From: Hungateiclostridiaceae bacterium UBA1305
GTDB lineage: Bacteria > Bacillota > Clostridia > Acetivibrionales > DTU013
DNA: 18,505 bases
Direction of reading: 5' to 3'
Assembly: GCA_002307275.1 (NCBI GenBank)
Contig: DBTX01000053.1
Coordinates: 1 to 18,505, forward strand
The notes under the pieces: model-generated
Database searches by the model: none
What the model was told of the DNA's origin: nothing
Seen by the model: the letters and a program-made list of their open reading frames with translations, nothing else
Made by a program: the position numbers and the translations under genes
In this document: positions 16,389 through 18,505 of the stretch, piece after piece
Layout: each line of letters starts with the position of its first letter
Position numbering within the stretch: the first letter of the stretch is position 1

Positions 16389-17138
16389 TTAATACTTTAT
16401 GCACTCCTCAAAAATGCCTGCGAGGTAAATTCCAATTACATTTTTCTGTGGTATTATGACGGAATTGTTAAGCAACTCCATGCCATATTCCGATAATTTC
16501 ATCAATTGAAACAAGTCCTCCGTACTCTCCAGCGGCATTCCATGATATCCGGGCGCCAAGGATTCTGAAACAACAATTTTACCTTGCATGCCATCTTTGT
16601 AAAAATCTATCTTTACCTCATTCACCAGTATGGCCTTCAGGCTTTTCCATCCGGCATCGACATATGCACTCAGCCAACTGTCCGCATAGTACATCTGCAA
16701 TGTACTCAGTTCCAGTTCATCAAGAGGTAATTTTTCGGTAAAAACCGAATACATATACCCTCCAATAACATTCGAAAGCGCCAGCTTCTTTAGGCCCTCA
16801 TAATGTATCGTTTTATCCCCGATCCTGAAGAAATTCTCTTTGATGCATTCTGCATCAAATGGCGATATCAGGATATTAATCTTACAGGCCCCGAAAATTC
16901 TTTTCCGGGCCTCCAGACAGTTCTGCAATATCCTTTCCCCACGAGCCGTACCCTTTTGTATTGCACAAAACTCAATAAAGCTGTTAAGACATTCTTCAAA
17001 AATCTCATTTACCGATAATTCAATAAGTCTGTTCTCCATCTCCCCAACCTGCCTTACTTTTTGATGAGTATGGTACTTCCCCGAACTCTGCTTTATTGTG
17101 ACTAAGTATAAGTTATTCCGGTTTTTGATGTCAAGCAC
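16389..17138 (-). CDS. Vitamin B12-dependent methionine synthase activation-domain-like protein
   Basis: A 249-residue soluble protein whose C-terminal third matches the reactivation domain of cobalamin-dependent methionine synthase, which uses S-adenosylmethionine to remethylate an oxidised corrinoid. The signature is APGYHGMPLES (195-205), followed by LFQLMKLSEYGMELLNNSVI and PQKNVIGIYLAG. Stand-alone forms like this accompany UroD-type methyltransferases in Clostridia and probably reactivate their corrinoid partner. GTG at 17138 is favoured because AGAGGTGA lies six bases upstream; ATG at 17039 (MENRLIELS) is a possible internal start that would drop a 33-residue extension. No iron-sulfur cysteine motif of the RamA type is seen. 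The gene is divergent from the second UroD gene. Confidence 0.82.
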   Translation of the reverse strand: MLDIKNRNNLYLVTIKQSSGKYHTHQKVRQVGEMENRLIELSVNEIFEECLNSFIEFCAIQKGTARGERILQNCLEARKRIFGACKINILISPFDAECIKENFFRIGDKTIHYEGLKKLALSNVIGGYMYSVFTEKLPLDELELSTLQMYYADSWLSAYVDAGWKSLKAILVNEVKIDFYKDGMQGKIVVSESLAPGYHGMPLESTEDLFQLMKLSEYGMELLNNSVIIPQKNVIGIYLAGIFEECIKY

Positions 17139-17307
17139 AAACTGTCACCTCTAAATAAAATCAAATTGAACCTCTTCATACGATCATTTCAGTAGTAAAA
17201 TCTATTCTATCGTTAAAGTGGAAAGCATGCCGGACCGATGGCATCCGCAGACGATATATTCACTTGTTCCGATATTAAATCAAGTGTTATTATTGGAGGT
17301 TGCTACT
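17139..17307. promoter_or_regulatory. Divergent regulatory region between the B12-activation gene and the second UroD gene
   Basis: On the minus strand TTGATT (17283-17278) and ATATAT (17259-17254) form a possible promoter with an 18-base spacer. The box GTCTGCGGAT (17252-17243) and the second dyad copy (17226-17244) follow immediately. A six-base inverted repeat, CACTTG at 17261-17266 and CAAGTG at 17281-17286, overlaps the predicted promoter and could be an operator. No plus-strand promoter at proper distance is convincing. Confidence 0.5.
17226..17244. repeat. 19-bp dyad element, copy 2
   Basis: Identical over 19 bases to the copy at 16271-16289 and in the same orientation. It lies 88 bases upstream of the B12-activation gene on the minus strand and 64 bases upstream of the second UroD gene on the plus strand. 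The neighbouring box at 17243-17252 is shared with 16336-16345 at nine of ten positions. Confidence 0.75.
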
Positions 17308-18505
17308 ATGGGGAAAGAACTGATATTCAAAACGCTCAGGCACGAAAAGGCTGACCGTGTGCCCTGGATCCCGTTTGCCGGAGTTCATGCAGGAAAACTG
17401 AAGGGATATTCGGGAAAAGAGATCCTGCTGGATGGAGATAAATTATATGCTTCGTTGATGGAGGTTCATAAATTATATACTCCGGACGGTATGCCGATCG
17501 TGTTCGATTTGCAATTGGAAGCTGAAACACTCGGATGCGAATTGCTTTGGGCCGAATACAATCCGCCTTCCGTCTGCAAGCATCCTTACAGCGCTGCTGA
17601 CAGCGGCTTTCCTGCCGATGAGCTGATCCCCCAAAAAGAGGATGGCCGAATTCCTATGGTACTTGAGACCATGAAACGCGTGAAAGCTTCCATCGGCAGC
17701 GATACTGCACTTTATGGTTTGCTTTGCGGACCTTTGACCCTTGCAACGCATCTTCGCGGCAGCCAGTTCTTTAAGGATATGTTCTCGAATCAGGAACTGG
17801 TGGAGAACTTTATGAAATTTTGCACCAAGGTTGCCATGCGGATGTCCGAATACTATATTGAAGCAGGTATGGATGTAATAGCAGTTGTCGATCCTTTGGT
17901 CAGTCAGGTTTCTCCGAAGTTTTTCTCAAAAATGCTGGGTTCCCATTTCAAGGAGCTTTTTGCCTTCCTGAGAGACCAAAACTGTCCTTCTTCCTTCTTC
18001 GTGTGCGGAGATGCGACAAAACAGATGCGGGTAATGTGCGAGACTTATCCCGACTCAATCCATGTCGATGAGAATGTAGTGTTATGCAATGCCAAAAAAG
18101 TCACAGATGAATTCAATATAGCTTTAGGCGGAAATATTCCATTAACCACCACTATGCTGTTCGGCAATCAGCAGGATAATATGAAGTGTGTTATTGATAT
18201 ACTGGACAGTATCGAAGATCATACCAATCTATTATTAAGTCCCGGCTGCGACATGCCGTATGACGTCCCGATAGAAAATACAATAGCAGTTGTTCAGGCC
18301 GCTCTTCGCACCGCTGATGCCCGTGAAATGGTAAAAAACTATACTGCAGCCGAGGAAAACCTGGACAGCATTGTAATCCCTGATTATGCAAATTTGGACA
18401 AGGTACTGATCGAATTATTTACCCTCGATCCCGACCAATGTGCGGCGTGCACTTTACGCATACAGCCATGTAAGGCATGTATAATTTTATTATATATGAC
18501 AAACA
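17308..18505 (+). CDS. UroD/MtaA-family protein with cysteine-rich C-terminal extension (3' end outside the window)
   Basis: An open frame of 399 codons from the ATG at 17308, preceded by TTGGAGGTTGCTACT, with no stop before the window ends. Residues 1-340 are a UroD-superfamily barrel (KTLRHEKADRVPWIPFAG at the start, SPGCDMPYDVP near the end). The MtaA zinc motif is altered: the HxC position reads FFVCGD, so His is Phe231 while Cys233 and Cys314 remain. After the barrel there is an extension from about residue 345 holding DPDQCAAC and CKAC, a CX2CX6CX2C pattern at 378-391. Family members can carry a thioredoxin-like or redox tail here, but the final residues may also be affected by a base error. 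It is divergent from the B12-activation gene. Likely a corrinoid methyltransferase or methyl-acceptor partner; the substrate is unknown. Confidence 0.82.
   Translation, partial: MGKELIFKTLRHEKADRVPWIPFAGVHAGKLKGYSGKEILLDGDKLYASLMEVHKLYTPDGMPIVFDLQLEAETLGCELLWAEYNPPSVCKHPYSAADSGFPADELIPQKEDGRIPMVLETMKRVKASIGSDTALYGLLCGPLTLATHLRGSQFFKDMFSNQELVENFMKFCTKVAMRMSEYYIEAGMDVIAVVDPLVSQVSPKFFSKMLGSHFKELFAFLRDQNCPSSFFVCGDATKQMRVMCETYPDSIHVDENVVLCNAKKVTDEFNIALGGNIPLTTTMLFGNQQDNMKCVIDILDSIEDHTNLLLSPGCDMPYDVPIENTIAVVQAALRTADAREMVKNYTAAEENLDSIVIPDYANLDKVLIELFTLDPDQCAACTLRIQPCKACIILLYMTN

Noticed and set aside
17473..17751. Minus-strand reading frames inside the second UroD gene
   Set aside because: Shadows of the plus-strand gene, which has a strong ribosome site and clear family motifs.

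Overview
The window reads as a chromosomal segment of an anaerobic Clostridia-type Bacillota. The evidence is moderate-to-low G+C with AT-rich intergenic gaps, strong GGAGG-type ribosome binding sites, a lipoprotein solute-binding protein with a Ser/Thr/Gln-rich linker, and a corrinoid methyl-transfer module (MtaA/UroD-type methyltransferases, a B12 activation-domain protein, DUF5714 and a CobW-type protein) of the kind seen in acetogens and relatives. The species cannot be named from sequence alone. There are no rRNA or tRNA genes, transposases or CRISPR arrays that I can see.

Region 1 (about 23-13060) is all on the minus strand. Read in transcription order it runs: sugar-phosphate-isomerase-like TIM barrel, Gfo/Idh/MocA dehydrogenase, DegT/StrS PLP aminotransferase, an amidohydrolase-like protein with no metal ligands, an intact amidohydrolase, a PIG-L de-N-acetylase, an M24/creatinase-like protein, glutamate dehydrogenase and a fucose-permease-type MFS transporter. 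After a 300-bp gap comes a sugar ABC importer (lipoprotein binding protein plus two permeases, with no ATPase in the window). Gene spacing is tight and several genes overlap, so the first nine probably form one operon. Together they look like an uncharacterised catabolic route for an N-acylated or amino-bearing sugar or cyclitol: import, de-N-acylation or amide cleavage, isomerisation, oxidation, and transamination with glutamate/2-oxoglutarate recycled by the dehydrogenase. The order of steps and the substrate are inference.

Region 2 (13061-18505) starts with a divergent intergenic region. A plus-strand MtaA/UroD-family methyltransferase follows, converging on a minus-strand group: a CobW/P47K-like protein that lacks its P-loop, and a DUF5714 protein with a lipoyl-like tail that is split by a single-base frameshift. 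Next come a minus-strand MetH-activation-domain protein and, divergent from it, a second UroD-family gene that runs off the right edge and carries a cysteine-rich C-terminal extension. This is a corrinoid-dependent demethylation module, but no B12-binding carrier protein is in the window.

The most notable signals are: a 19-bp dyad sequence (plus a second 10-bp box) shared by the leaders of two corrinoid-module genes; the frameshift and missing P-loop that suggest decay or assembly error in the DUF5714/CobW pair; the tandem catalytic/pseudoenzyme amidohydrolases; and a hairpin between the Shine-Dalgarno and start codon of glutamate dehydrogenase that would restore normal spacing only when folded.
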